From contig NZ_LVJI01000054.1 in assembly GCF_001637225.1 (NCBI RefSeq), positions 62,001 to 126,000 of the forward strand: a stretch of 64,000 bases of DNA, in the 5' to 3' direction. The position numbers and the translations under genes were made by a program. This stretch comes from Paenibacillus antarcticus. Its GTDB lineage: Bacteria > Bacillota > Bacilli > Paenibacillales > Paenibacillaceae. Under the pieces are notes generated by a model that worked only from the letters and a program-made list of their open reading frames with translations, had not been told where the DNA came from and ran no database searches. Below, piece after piece: positions 40,475-49,311 of the stretch (its first letter is position 1; the number at the start of each line of letters is the position of its first letter).

Positions 40475-43198
40475 ATGCGCTATACTAGAAATTTTTTATC
40501 CACGTTATTGATTATAGTTATGTTGTTTTCATCGTTTAATGTTGCTTTTGGTGCCACAGAATCATCGAAATCTGATATCAAAGGAACGTGGGCAGAAACC
40601 CAAATTTCTAATTGGATGGATAAAGGATTTATTAAAGGTTATCAAGATGGCAGCTTTCAACCGAATAACACCGTAACAAGAGCCGAATTCTTTGCAATGA
40701 TTAACCGTTCTTTTGGATTTATTGAAACAGCCAATGTTTCATTTAGTGATCTTACTTCATCTAACTGGGCAAGTTCAGAGGTCTCTAAAGCTGTGAAAGC
40801 AGGATACATAACAGGATATGCAGATGGGACAATCGGTGTTCTTAATGCAATCAGTAGACAAGAAGTTGCGGTTATCGTAGATCGCCTTCTAGGTCTTACG
40901 AATACACAAAGTGCTGCAACAACGTTTACCGATTCAAGCTTGATCGCATCATGGGCTAAAGCCTCAGTTCAAGCTGCTGTAGCTAAGGATATTCTTAAGG
41001 GCTATGCAGATGACAATAGCTTCAAACCTAATAAGTTCATTACTCGTGCAGAAGCAGTTGTCACACTAGACCGTGCGATAATAGCAAATGCAACAAAATA
41101 CAGTACAGCAGGGACATATGGTCCTACGACAGGAATAGAAACAATAAATGGAGATGTAATTATTACTGTGAGTGGAGTTACCTTACAGAACATAATTATT
41201 ACCGGGAATATATTATTTGATGCAGGAATAGAAGAAGGAGATGCATTTCTTAAGAATGTATCGATTAAGGGTGTAACTAGGGTAGAAGGTGGTGGAGTGA
41301 ATTCCATCTATTTAAAAAATTCAGATATTCCAACCCTTATAGTAGATAAGAAAAAAGGCGACGTCCGTATTGTAGTGGAAGGATCAACAATCGTGGGAGA
41401 TGCTACAATTAAATCCCCAACAACAATGCAAGAAAAGGATACATCGGGATCTGGATTCAGCAAGGTTACTTTATCAGAATTATTACCCGCAGGTTCGAAA
41501 GTAACATTAATAGGGGTATTTGATTCCTTAAATATTAAAGGAAGACAAATTCAGGTTAATATTCCTGAAGGCAGCGTTAAAGAGGTTACTGCATCATCAT
41601 CAGCAACGGGTATGACGCTTACGTTAGGTAAAGACGCAAAGATTATTAGCCTTGTTTTAGATGCGGTAGCTAAGATCCTAGGTACAGGCACTATTGAAAA
41701 AGTGACGTTAAGCTCCGTTGCTAAAAACGGTACGACTATTGAAATCACCATTAGAATGTTGGATAGAGTGAATAATACATCTACTCCGACTGCAACTTCG
41801 ACTGGTGGTAGTAATACAGCACCTTCGACCGGTGGGCCTGATATAACTGCTCCAATGTTATCGAATGTGACGATTGGTCAAATCTCACTTGGAGATGATG
41901 TGCATGGTACAAGTAATGAAAGTGGATATTTGTATCTAGTCCCTTCAACAACAACCAAAACATTAGCAGACTTAAATCAATCTGTCACGGACTCGTTAGG
42001 CAATAAGCTATCGGTAACCGCAAATGTAGAATCAACGATTAGTACAGCAGGTTTAGCATTAGGTACTTATGTCGTTTATGCAGTTGACGGTGCAAATAAT
42101 ATATCTACACCTTCAGCAGAAATAGTAATGAATAGGAAACAATTATCAATTGCAGATCCATCAGCATCGCTCACAGCAGTGAAAATGTATGATGGAACGG
42201 CATCAGCAGCTGTAACAGCAAGTCCCTTGATCGGAGTGGTTAGTGGGGATGATGTGACCTTAAATGCAATAGCTACTTACGATAATTCAGTTATAGGAAC
42301 AAACAAAACAATCACGATCGTATATACGTTGAGTGGAGTAAATGCAGCCAACTATATTGCACCTGTAAGTTACAATGTAAATACAGGAGTCATTACAGCC
42401 GCACAGTTAACGATCGGAGATCCAGTATTGACACTTGTAGAGACACCAGTTGGAGATTCATCAATCATTGTAAATGTGGGTACATTAGTCGGGGTTGTTG
42501 AGGGCGAAGCTGTGACCGTGAGTGCAGAAGCAACTTACAGTGAATCTCTAGATAAAGCGAGACCCTTAAATGTAATATATATAATAGCTGGAGATGATAG
42601 TAGCAACTATATTGCCCCTGCATCCAATACTAACTACAATGTCTACGTACAATCCAGTGTAGATACGGGTATTATGTTAGACCTTATAACCAATTCCAAA
42701 GTGTATGATGGAACCATACTAGCAGTTGTATCAGCAGGCTCTAGAACTGGATCTTGTGTAGAGATTGGAATTTGTCCTGGAGATGATGCAACAGTAAATG
42801 CTTCAGGAACTTATAATGATAAAAGTGTAGGAACAAACAAGTCGATAACCGTGTCGTACACTCTATCAGGGGATGATTCAGGGAATTATTATCCACCAGC
42901 GAGTATTACAGTGAATACCGGTATAATAACAGCAAAACAATTAACGATTGCGGCACCCACGTTAACACTTTCCAAAGTGTATGATGGTAGTACAACGGCA
43001 GTCGTAACACCAGGAGCATTAACTAACGTTATTAGTGGAGATGACGTACAAGTACAAGCAGTAGCCACATACAAGGACTCAGCTGTAGGAACCAATAAAG
43101 TAATAACAATTGTATATACTCTCACAGGGGCTGATGCGGGAAATTATATTGCACCAGTGAATTACACAATTAGTACCGGAGTAATTTCAGCACGCTAA
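40475..43198 (+). CDS. S-layer-homology surface protein with tandem YDG/MBG-like repeats
   Basis: A 907-residue exported protein. After a signal peptide (FLSTLLIIVMLFSSFNVAFG) come three SLH domains (residues about 32-205; motifs WMDKGFIKGYQDGSF, AVKAGYITGYADGT, AVAKDILKGYADDN, each with a TRAE or RQE motif), which bind pyruvylated cell-wall polymer. Residues 220-425 form a beta-solenoid-like region, then a Ser/Thr/Gly linker. The C-terminal 345 residues hold about four repeats of 75-90 residues with (K)VYDGT...SGDDVT...VGTNK.ITI.YTLSG..A.NYI.P, a YDG/MBG fold. Repeat 2 has lost the YDG motif. It is probably an adhesin or wall-spanning scaffold. GGAGGA precedes ATG 40475. Confidence 0.9.
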   Translation: MRYTRNFLSTLLIIVMLFSSFNVAFGATESSKSDIKGTWAETQISNWMDKGFIKGYQDGSFQPNNTVTRAEFFAMINRSFGFIETANVSFSDLTSSNWASSEVSKAVKAGYITGYADGTIGVLNAISRQEVAVIVDRLLGLTNTQSAATTFTDSSLIASWAKASVQAAVAKDILKGYADDNSFKPNKFITRAEAVVTLDRAIIANATKYSTAGTYGPTTGIETINGDVIITVSGVTLQNIIITGNILFDAGIEEGDAFLKNVSIKGVTRVEGGGVNSIYLKNSDIPTLIVDKKKGDVRIVVEGSTIVGDATIKSPTTMQEKDTSGSGFSKVTLSELLPAGSKVTLIGVFDSLNIKGRQIQVNIPEGSVKEVTASSSATGMTLTLGKDAKIISLVLDAVAKILGTGTIEKVTLSSVAKNGTTIEITIRMLDRVNNTSTPTATSTGGSNTAPSTGGPDITAPMLSNVTIGQISLGDDVHGTSNESGYLYLVPSTTTKTLADLNQSVTDSLGNKLSVTANVESTISTAGLALGTYVVYAVDGANNISTPSAEIVMNRKQLSIADPSASLTAVKMYDGTASAAVTASPLIGVVSGDDVTLNAIATYDNSVIGTNKTITIVYTLSGVNAANYIAPVSYNVNTGVITAAQLTIGDPVLTLVETPVGDSSIIVNVGTLVGVVEGEAVTVSAEATYSESLDKARPLNVIYIIAGDDSSNYIAPASNTNYNVYVQSSVDTGIMLDLITNSKVYDGTILAVVSAGSRTGSCVEIGICPGDDATVNASGTYNDKSVGTNKSITVSYTLSGDDSGNYYPPASITVNTGIITAKQLTIAAPTLTLSKVYDGSTTAVVTPGALTNVISGDDVQVQAVATYKDSAVGTNKVITIVYTLTGADAGNYIAPVNYTISTGVISAR

Positions 43199-43258
43199 AA
43201 GTAATAACCGAAGATCCATTTCTTAATATGTGAGATGTCAAGAAGAAGTGTAAGAAAA

Positions 43259-43300
43259 CAAAACGCCTCCACAGTTAACTATAACTGTGAAGGCGTTTTG
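43259..43300 (+). terminator. Terminator of the SLH/YDG protein gene
   Basis: CAAAACGCCT (43259-43268) with AGGCGTTTTG (43291-43300) encloses CACAGTTA/TAACTGTG, an 18-bp stem with single mismatch, ending in TTTTG. Confidence 0.9.
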
Positions 43301-43823
43301 TTGAGTATATTGTATGAAATAGAAGATAGGGTATAGATGTCACTGCATCTATAATAAAAAGTTGTGAACATGGCACATTTTACTGCGTTCGAGTGTTATA
43401 GAGAATAAGAAGGTTAAGGAGGTGTTGGCATCGCTACAGGAATTGGGCTGTGTTTTTATTTTCATCCTTGGTTTGTGATCGTTGAGATTTCTTAGGACAG
43501 TTACTAACTGCTGATTTACTAGCTTGTTGCGCATTTAGCAAAGCCTTGCCCATATTGGACGGAAATTGCAATGCTATTGTTTGCACCCTGTTGGCTGTGG
43601 TATTATCTACAAATATAAAAAGAGTCCGTTCGTCCCACGACAGAAAAGGAAGATTCTCACGAAGGGCTGTGGCGCTTGGCCAATGCCTATTCTTGAATGG
43701 AATATGTGGATACCGAATTTTGCTTGAATCATGGATTTGAAACCCATGTATAGAAAATGAAGCTCTCTTGAAGTTCAATTGAAATTCTTAGAAGGCTTTT
43801 CTTAATTAGATAGGAGGCTGGTT
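43301..43823. other. Gene-poor stretch with decayed coding-like sequence
   Basis: No gene could be supported. A plus-strand frame near 43380-43475 reads SSVIENKKVKEVLASLQELG and then runs into hydrophobic residues and a stop. Near 43690-43750 another gives VDTEFCLNHGFETHV before a stop. Both look like protein fragments of genes now lost. A minus-strand frame of 114 codons (43434-43778) has no SD and no recognisable motif. TATAGATG/CATCTATA (43332-43339, 43346-43353) is a small inverted repeat. Confidence 0.35.
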
Positions 43824-44009
43824 ATGACTTATTCACAGATCTGGAACAACTCAGGAAATGACGCCGACATTCTCTATCTGGAACAGCAAATTCAGGCCGT
43901 CAAAAAAGAAATTAAACGAGCGGAAGCCGCAGAGCTTCAAGAAATATTGGATCAAGCGAATCGCAAGCTGGTTGAACTGGAAGCGAAGCTGGATGAGCTT
44001 GAGGATTAG
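43824..44009 (+). CDS. Small coiled-coil peptide, 61 residues
   Basis: ATG 43824 has AGGAGG with a 6-nt spacer, one of the best ribosome binding sites in the window. The peptide starts MTYSQIWNNSGNDADILYLE and continues as a highly charged helix (QQIQAVKKEIKRAEAAELQ, NRKLVELEAKLDELED) with Leu/Ile at heptad spacing, so a dimeric coiled coil is expected. No signal peptide is present. It sits just before an esterase remnant. No family is recognised. Confidence 0.7.
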   Translation: MTYSQIWNNSGNDADILYLEQQIQAVKKEIKRAEAAELQEILDQANRKLVELEAKLDELED

Positions 44010-44045
44010 GGGAAACGAGTCCGCACACGAATCTGTGAACTAAGG

Positions 44046-44641
44046 GTGTTAGGCGTTTCTAAGCGGGATTGTACTTTATCATTTATTTTTGTCGGAATTG
44101 ATTCTCGGCTTCGTAATGATGAATATACGCCTTGGCAGATGCCCGCGCTCTTTAAGGATTGGTCATTTGGGGGTAAGGGCGATGACTATTTGGATTATGT
44201 CTATCAGGATCTTGTTCCACACATGAAAAGTTCATTTCGAATCTCCCGCGAACCCCAAAAATTAGCTTTGGGCGGTGTTTCACTAGGCGGATTAATAAGT
44301 CTGTACGCAATGTATAAGTCTGAGCATATATTTGATAATTTTATATTAATATCTGCTTCTGTGTGGTTTAAAGATTTTATAAGTTACATGGAGACTACAA
44401 GGCTTGATAGAGGGTTCAATGTCTATATGTATGTAGGTGAACAGGAAGGTGTAACAAGACTAATGTACAGAAGTGAATGGTGCCAAGTAGCAAACGTGCC
44501 TTTGATCTATTGAACGAGGAAATTAATGGAGCGGTCCATCGTGTAAAGTTCGAGACAGATCCGCTAGGCTCACATAATGACTCTTTTTTTCTTCAATATT
44601 TTCCGAATAGCATCCGTTTCTTATTTCCAAGTGAGGTATAA
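44046..44641 (+). pseudogene. Truncated, frameshifted esterase (putative esterase/enterochelin esterase type)
   Basis: The alpha/beta-hydrolase fold is clear: IFVGIDSRLRNDEYTPW, FGGKGDDYLDYVYQDLVPHM, and nucleophile Ser in LGGVSLGGLISLYAMYK. The frame then breaks near 44470-44477 and goes on in another frame as MVPSSKRAFDLLNEEINGAV and HRVKFETDPLGSHND, where the catalytic His is expected, ending at TAA 44639-44641. Residues before FVGIDSR do not fit the family, so the first 60-80 residues are also lost. It is a nonfunctional remnant unless the indel is a sequencing error and the N-terminus lies elsewhere. Confidence 0.75.
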
Positions 44642-44728
44642 GATCAGAAGAATAGGACGAGCGCGCTGCGATGGGGCACCGTAAGCTAAAGTTGATGCTA
44701 CGAATGAAGTGAAATAGTACGTTGTATT

Positions 44729-44752
44729 TAAAGACCTCCGTAGGGGTCTTTA
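44729..44752 (+). terminator. Short terminator hairpin
   Basis: TAAAGACC (from 44729) pairs with GGTCTTTA (to 44752) with an inner TCCGTAGG, then TTACTTG. It would end the transcript of the coiled-coil/esterase unit. Confidence 0.65.
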
Positions 44753-44799
44753 TTACTTGTGTGAGAATAGTAGAGAAGGAATCACTTTGGTATATTGTT

Positions 44800-44829
44800 A
44801 AAAAATAAAAAATCCCCCATTTGGGGGAT
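44800..44829 (-). terminator. Terminator of the large SLH/GLUG gene
   Basis: ATCCCCC (44812-44818) pairs with GGGGGAT (44823-44829); on the minus strand the T-tract TTTTTTATTTTT follows. It starts 12 nt after the stop codon of the minus-strand gene. Confidence 0.9.
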
Positions 44830-44840
44830 AAGTGGTTAAT

Positions 44841-47800
44841 TTACTTGATCTTCTGTTCCATCATTTTCAGCAAAACCGTTACAGCCTCTGCTCTTGTTGA
44901 ATGATCATCAGGTGCAAATTTATTTAGGCCTTTACCCGTAATAATGCCAAGCTTCTTCATTGCTGCCACTGCATTTTTCGCCCACTTCGGAATGGCCTTA
45001 TCGTCCACGAAGCCCGTTACGGTAACCTCATCGATAGGCTGACCCAGAGCGTTCGCGATCATCATTGCCATCTCTGAACGGTTAATCCCTGCACCCGGAT
45101 TGAAAGTCCCGTCCCCATAGCCCTTAATAATACCAGATTGTACCGCCAGAGCAGTCGCTTTCTTCGCCCATGTTCCAATCTCTGCGGTATCTGTGAAAGT
45201 CAGCTCCGCGCCATTACCTTGCGGATTCAACACGTTCATCAGCATAACAGCGAATTCAGCGCGAGTCACCGTATTGTTTGGCTTAAATGTACCATTGGTA
45301 TATCCATTGATGATGCCGCTGTTTACGGCTTTCTCAATATTTGCCTGCGACCAATGTCCATCGATATCGCTGAATTTAAGTTCTGTATCGGGATAGGGTT
45401 TGCTCGTGGCTGAATCTACTACGAATACCGCATACTTCGTGAAGTGATCGACCTCTACTTTAATCCGATTTCCATTGATCTTACCACCCGTGACTCCCAC
45501 CCATACCTTCTTCACTTCATCATAATAGAATACGGCTGGTCTTTGGTTATTATCAACTTTAGTAGGATCAAACACGAATGTCAGTGTGACTGGTTTACTG
45601 AAATTACCCGGGAAGTTTTTCAGTATCTCGAATACATCACTAGCTAGTATTTCACCATTAGCTAGAAGGTTGTTTATTTTAAGCAATTTTTCTATCGTAA
45701 TTGTTATATCTTTGTTCGTAGCATTCACTGGAATTTCAACCGTTACTTCGTTGTTAAGCGTAACCTTTCCTGTACTACCTGTAGGAATCGTTATCTTACC
45801 ATTGGAGGATGTTACATTCGTACCAATGATCGGTGTTGAACCATTGGAGGATGTTACATTCGTATCAATGATCGGTGTTGAACCACCACTGTTCGTAGAT
45901 GCTGCCTTACGCGTCACGACAACCGTATACACCTTAGCTGGCCCATTCCCAACCATTACCGTTACTGTAATCGTATTTGCTCCCACTTTAAGTGGAAGAG
46001 TAGCACTTGCAGCACCACTTGTAACGATCTTACTAGCTTCGTCATTCACAGCTACTTTCACAATTGCTGTTGGTTCTACTACAGTTGGTGACACCGTTAG
46101 ACTAGATATTCCATACACTACATTTTGCGTATAACTCGTCTTTGCACTAGTAAACGTCTCATTCATTGCACCACTACTTAATGCTAAGTTACTTAGATTA
46201 AGATTGGGATGAACGATCTGTTGCACCGTTGCATCTGCATATCCGTCCGCAACTACTGAGATCGTATAGGTAGCAGCAGCTAAGTTGTTCGCAAATAATG
46301 TAATCTTACCTGCTTCTATCGAGTAATTATCTTCACTCAATGGGGCTCCATTAGCAACAATTGCTGTAATCTCATCTCTCCATGTTGAATCATCATCGAA
46401 TGTAATTTCTATATTACTTATAATATCGTTATCCGTCGTATCTGCTGTTAGGACAGGCGAGCTCAGTAACTGTAACCACAGCGCATAGAGGGTTATGTCA
46501 GTTCCAATATTGATATTATACAATTCTCCTGGTAGATAATCATCTCCATTACCGTCTGTTGCTGTATTCCAGCCAACGAAAGTGTAGCCTGATTTAGTTA
46601 AGTTTCCACTATTCCCGTCTACAGTTATTCCTTGACCTTTCCTAAGAAGTTTAGATATTGGAACTGCACCGCCCGTATCACCATTTGCTGAATAGACCAC
46701 ATACTCAGGACTAGGCAGTTCGCTCAAGTAAGGAAAGCCATTATTATGTGCTGGATTTATCGTCCAAGTACTAGCATCGAAGGTCCAGTTTGTATAGGTT
46801 CCTACTTGTTGCATTTCTGCTGTCGATACTGGATTGCCTTTACCAGTATCAGATTTACCTGTTGTCTCTTTATTGTAGAAACCACTGCTTAAATTAGAAC
46901 TATAACCAATCAACCCACCTGTATGAGGGCTTCCAGTTACTTTGCCTGTTGCATAATTATTATTAAACATTGTGCTTTGATTATTTCCGGTCAAACCACC
47001 TACTATGTTGGCACCAGTAACATTTCCTAGTGCGAAACTGTTTGTAACAACTCCATTATTACTATATCCAATTAATCCACCTACATTATCTATACTCCCA
47101 TTCACGTTGCCGGTAGCATAGTTTTTATCTAATAAAATATTATTCACAGAGTTACCGATTAGACCGCCTATATATATTTCCCCGAACACATCCCCGATAG
47201 CGTAGTTATGATTTATTGAAGTATTAGCAGTACCTGCTCCGATCAGACCACCTACATACCTTTTTCCAGTTACAATACCGACAGCGTAGTTATTATCAAC
47301 TGTTCCATTAGAAGTATTCCCAATCAGACCGCCTATAGAATCTCCAGTGCCGCTTACTCTGACATGAGCGTTACTATTTGTAATCTTTCCATAGTTTACA
47401 CCAACCAAGCCTCCGGTGTTTGAATTACCATACACTACACCAGAAACAGAAACTTCGTTCACAGTACCATTATTCTGACCGATTAGACTAGCTGAATAAT
47501 CCTTTCCGGTAACCTCTTCAACAATAAGATTTACGTCACTTATCGATGATGCGCTCGCTGTATATCCAAATAATGCCTGAATATCTACAGTAGGTCTATT
47601 AATATACAAGTTACTAATTGTCTTTCCATTCCCATTAAAGGTTCCCTTAAAGCTGTTATCATCCGAGCTTCCGATCGGAGTCCAACCTTCCCCGTCATCA
47701 TTACTTGCATAGTTACTTAAGTTAATATCTTCAGTCAATTCGAAGTAAATATCTTTACCTAAATATTTGCGAACGGCATCCAATTGATCAGCAGTTTCAA

Positions 47801-47963
47801 TTTGATATGGATCAGATTGCGAAGTTCCTGACCCTCCAGCAAAGTCGTCTATTGGATTAGCCGATGCTTTATGCTCTCCCAATATACTAAATTGCTGCGA
47901 AGTACTAACCAACATTATCATCGCCAACAATACAATCGATACTTTTCTTCCTAATTTTCGCAT
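44841..47963 (-). CDS. Large S-layer-homology surface protein with GLUG repeats, InlB-type repeat and C-terminal SLH domains
   Basis: About 1040 residues. After the signal peptide (VSIVLLAMIMLVSTSQQFSI) residues about 50-400 form a beta-helix with at least six GLUG-type units (GGLVGVNYGKITNSNA, GGLIGNTSNGTVDNNYAVG and similar), as in surface adhesins. Then come an InlB/Listeria-Bacteroides repeat (YVVYSANGDTGGAVPISKLL, then YTFVGWNTATDGNGDDY), a DUF1533-like domain (VLTADTTDNDIISNIEITFD), a cadherin-like beta-sandwich (NLSNLALSSGAMNETFTSAK), a short tandem linker repeat, and three C-terminal SLH domains (INGYTNGTFKPNNTVTRAEF and two more). It is a wall-anchored adhesin-like protein. ATG 47963 has GAGGAG 8 nt upstream. 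Confidence 0.9.
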   Translation of the reverse strand: MRKLGRKVSIVLLAMIMLVSTSQQFSILGEHKASANPIDDFAGGSGTSQSDPYQIETADQLDAVRKYLGKDIYFELTEDINLSNYASNDDGEGWTPIGSSDDNSFKGTFNGNGKTISNLYINRPTVDIQALFGYTASASSISDVNLIVEEVTGKDYSASLIGQNNGTVNEVSVSGVVYGNSNTGGLVGVNYGKITNSNAHVRVSGTGDSIGGLIGNTSNGTVDNNYAVGIVTGKRYVGGLIGAGTANTSINHNYAIGDVFGEIYIGGLIGNSVNNILLDKNYATGNVNGSIDNVGGLIGYSNNGVVTNSFALGNVTGANIVGGLTGNNQSTMFNNNYATGKVTGSPHTGGLIGYSSNLSSGFYNKETTGKSDTGKGNPVSTAEMQQVGTYTNWTFDASTWTINPAHNNGFPYLSELPSPEYVVYSANGDTGGAVPISKLLRKGQGITVDGNSGNLTKSGYTFVGWNTATDGNGDDYLPGELYNINIGTDITLYALWLQLLSSPVLTADTTDNDIISNIEITFDDDSTWRDEITAIVANGAPLSEDNYSIEAGKITLFANNLAAATYTISVVADGYADATVQQIVHPNLNLSNLALSSGAMNETFTSAKTSYTQNVVYGISSLTVSPTVVEPTAIVKVAVNDEASKIVTSGAASATLPLKVGANTITVTVMVGNGPAKVYTVVVTRKAASTNSGGSTPIIDTNVTSSNGSTPIIGTNVTSSNGKITIPTGSTGKVTLNNEVTVEIPVNATNKDITITIEKLLKINNLLANGEILASDVFEILKNFPGNFSKPVTLTFVFDPTKVDNNQRPAVFYYDEVKKVWVGVTGGKINGNRIKVEVDHFTKYAVFVVDSATSKPYPDTELKFSDIDGHWSQANIEKAVNSGIINGYTNGTFKPNNTVTRAEFAVMLMNVLNPQGNGAELTFTDTAEIGTWAKKATALAVQSGIIKGYGDGTFNPGAGINRSEMAMMIANALGQPIDEVTVTGFVDDKAIPKWAKNAVAAMKKLGIITGKGLNKFAPDDHSTRAEAVTVLLKMMEQKIK
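45798..45881. repeat. Two perfect-length 42-bp tandem repeats inside the SLH/GLUG gene
   Basis: Units 45798-45839 and 45840-45881 differ at one base. In the protein they encode GSTPIIxTNVTSSN twice (x is Asp or Gly), lying in a Ser/Thr-rich linker between the cadherin-like domain and the next domain. Copy number could vary by slippage. Confidence 0.85.
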
Positions 47964-48036
47964 TTTCATTTCTCCTCTGTCCCATGATTTCCTTTTTTTA
48001 GACACTACACTTAACTGTATAGTATTTCCAATAAAA

Positions 48037-48064
48037 TACATATCCCCTTAAAGGGGGATATGTA
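48037..48064 (-). terminator. Terminator of a tiny upstream gene, or attenuator of the SLH gene
   Basis: TACATATCCCC (48037-48047) pairs perfectly with GGGGATATGTA (48054-48064); on the minus strand TTTTATT follows. It lies 23 nt after the stop of the small frame at 48087-48238 and 74 nt before the SLH/GLUG start. Confidence 0.75.
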
Positions 48065-48086
48065 GGGTGAATGACTGCGTAAAGAA

Positions 48087-48238
48087 CTAACTATTATGTT
48101 GCGCATTACTTTCAATAATACTGTTCGCTATAACCGTGCTAGTGAAATTCTGCGCACTTGTTCCGTGCTGCCCATTAATATTGGCTCCCGCTGTCGTAAT
48201 AAGATAACGGAAATCCCCTTTTCAAATCTGACGCGAAT
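48087..48238 (-). pseudogene. Tiny gene (about 50 codons) with ATT start and a one-base frameshift
   Basis: On the minus strand AAGGAGG (48252-48246) lies 7 nt before ATT 48238. Translation starts (I)RVRFEKG. At the GGGG run 48215-48218 the frame must shift by one base to give DFRYLITTAGANINGQHGTS and then AQNFTSTVIANSIIESNAQH, ending at TAG 48089-48087. With five G's the gene would be continuous. It has a strong SD, a promoter-like AT-rich upstream region and its own terminator at 48037-48064, so this was or is a real gene. No family is recognised. The peptide is polar and Asn/Ser-rich, reminiscent of small spore proteins, but that is only an impression. Confidence 0.45.
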
Positions 48239-48594
48239 ACTATCTCCTCCTTGGAATACAGTTTATATTCTATTAAAAAATAGTATATAGAACCCCAATG
48301 ACGGCAGAATGACAAACTTAGACAAAAAGAGAGAAAAGTATATTTAAAGCTAAAAATAAATTGAATTAAAATAAATCTCGTAGAATGGGTGGGGGAGACA
48401 CGAAATAACGAGCACCATTGATCAGCTACTACAACCACAAAGCTCCCCGAAGCAGAGGTCTGACCATAGCACCTCACCAAGTTGACCGCCTAGAGGCATC
48501 ATTTTCAGTCTATGTGTTAGTGAAACTATACTGTCGCCTATTACGTATAGAAATAAATTCAAATGACATTTTTATTCGAATGGGGGATTTGTAA

Positions 48595-49311
48595 TTGCGT
48601 CTGATCATAGAAGATATTGTAAAAGAATTTGACCAAAAAAAGGTACTCAAGGGAGCTGGATATACCTTTGAGAAAGGAAAGATTTACGGTCTGCTGGGCC
48701 GAAATGGCGCAGGCAAAACAACGTTGTTCAACTGCTTGAGCGGAGAGATGGCTATGGATGGAGGGAAAGTGCTATTGGAGGAGAATGGACATGTTCGGGA
48801 GTTGAGCGAGCAGGATATTGGTTATGTCTATTCACTACCGATTCTGCCTGAGTTCCTGACTGGCTATGAATTCGTAAAGTTCTTTATGGATATTAATCGT
48901 GATAAGCTGCGAATGGATCAAAGCATCGACGATTATTTTGACATGATGAGTATGTCAGAGGAGGATAGGCACCGGCTCATTAAGGGTTACTCCCATGGGA
49001 TGAAGAACAAGCTACAAATGCTGCTGTTCCTCATAACAAAACCGCCCGTGATTTTGCTCGATGAGCCGCTTACCTCTTTTGACATCATCGTGGCACTGGA
49101 GATGAAGGAGATGTTGAGAGAGATGAAACAGGACCATATTCTTGTCTTCTCCACGCACATTCTGCAGTTGGCATCGGATCTATGTGATGAGTTGGTCGTG
49201 TTGAACAATGGGCTGTTGTCTACCGTACCCACAGAGTTGTTGCACAGTGCGGAATTTGAGCAAAACATTATTAGTCTGCTGAAGGACGAGAGCTATGCTG
49301 AGAACACTTAA
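48595..49311 (+). CDS. ABC exporter ATP-binding protein
   Basis: A 238-residue ATPase. Walker A is GRNGAGKTT, Walker B VILLDEPLTSFD, and the switch is FSTHIL. The signature reads YSHGMKNKLQ where LSGGMKQR is usual, a form seen in YthP/EcsA-type exporters. The start is TTG 48595 with GGGGGA about 7 nt upstream. It overlaps its permease gene by 17 nt, so the two are translationally coupled. The pair resembles B. subtilis ythPQ in order. Substrate unknown. Confidence 0.85.
   Translation: MRLIIEDIVKEFDQKKVLKGAGYTFEKGKIYGLLGRNGAGKTTLFNCLSGEMAMDGGKVLLEENGHVRELSEQDIGYVYSLPILPEFLTGYEFVKFFMDINRDKLRMDQSIDDYFDMMSMSEEDRHRLIKGYSHGMKNKLQMLLFLITKPPVILLDEPLTSFDIIVALEMKEMLREMKQDHILVFSTHILQLASDLCDELVVLNNGLLSTVPTELLHSAEFEQNIISLLKDESYAENT

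Noticed and set aside
42160..43195. Tandem DNA repeats as a CRISPR-like array
   Set aside because: They are 225-270-nt diverged coding repeats (YDG domains) with no short constant repeats or spacers.
43434..43778. 114-codon minus-strand frame as a gene
   Set aside because: No SD, no motif, overlaps other fragment-like frames on the plus strand.
44046..44513. Intact short esterase of 155 residues
   Set aside because: The catalytic His lies beyond the stop in another frame and the N-terminal strand is missing, so it is a remnant.
45586..46134. Large plus-strand open frame opposite the SLH/GLUG gene
   Set aside because: It is the antisense shadow of the repetitive coding sequence and lacks an SD or motifs.
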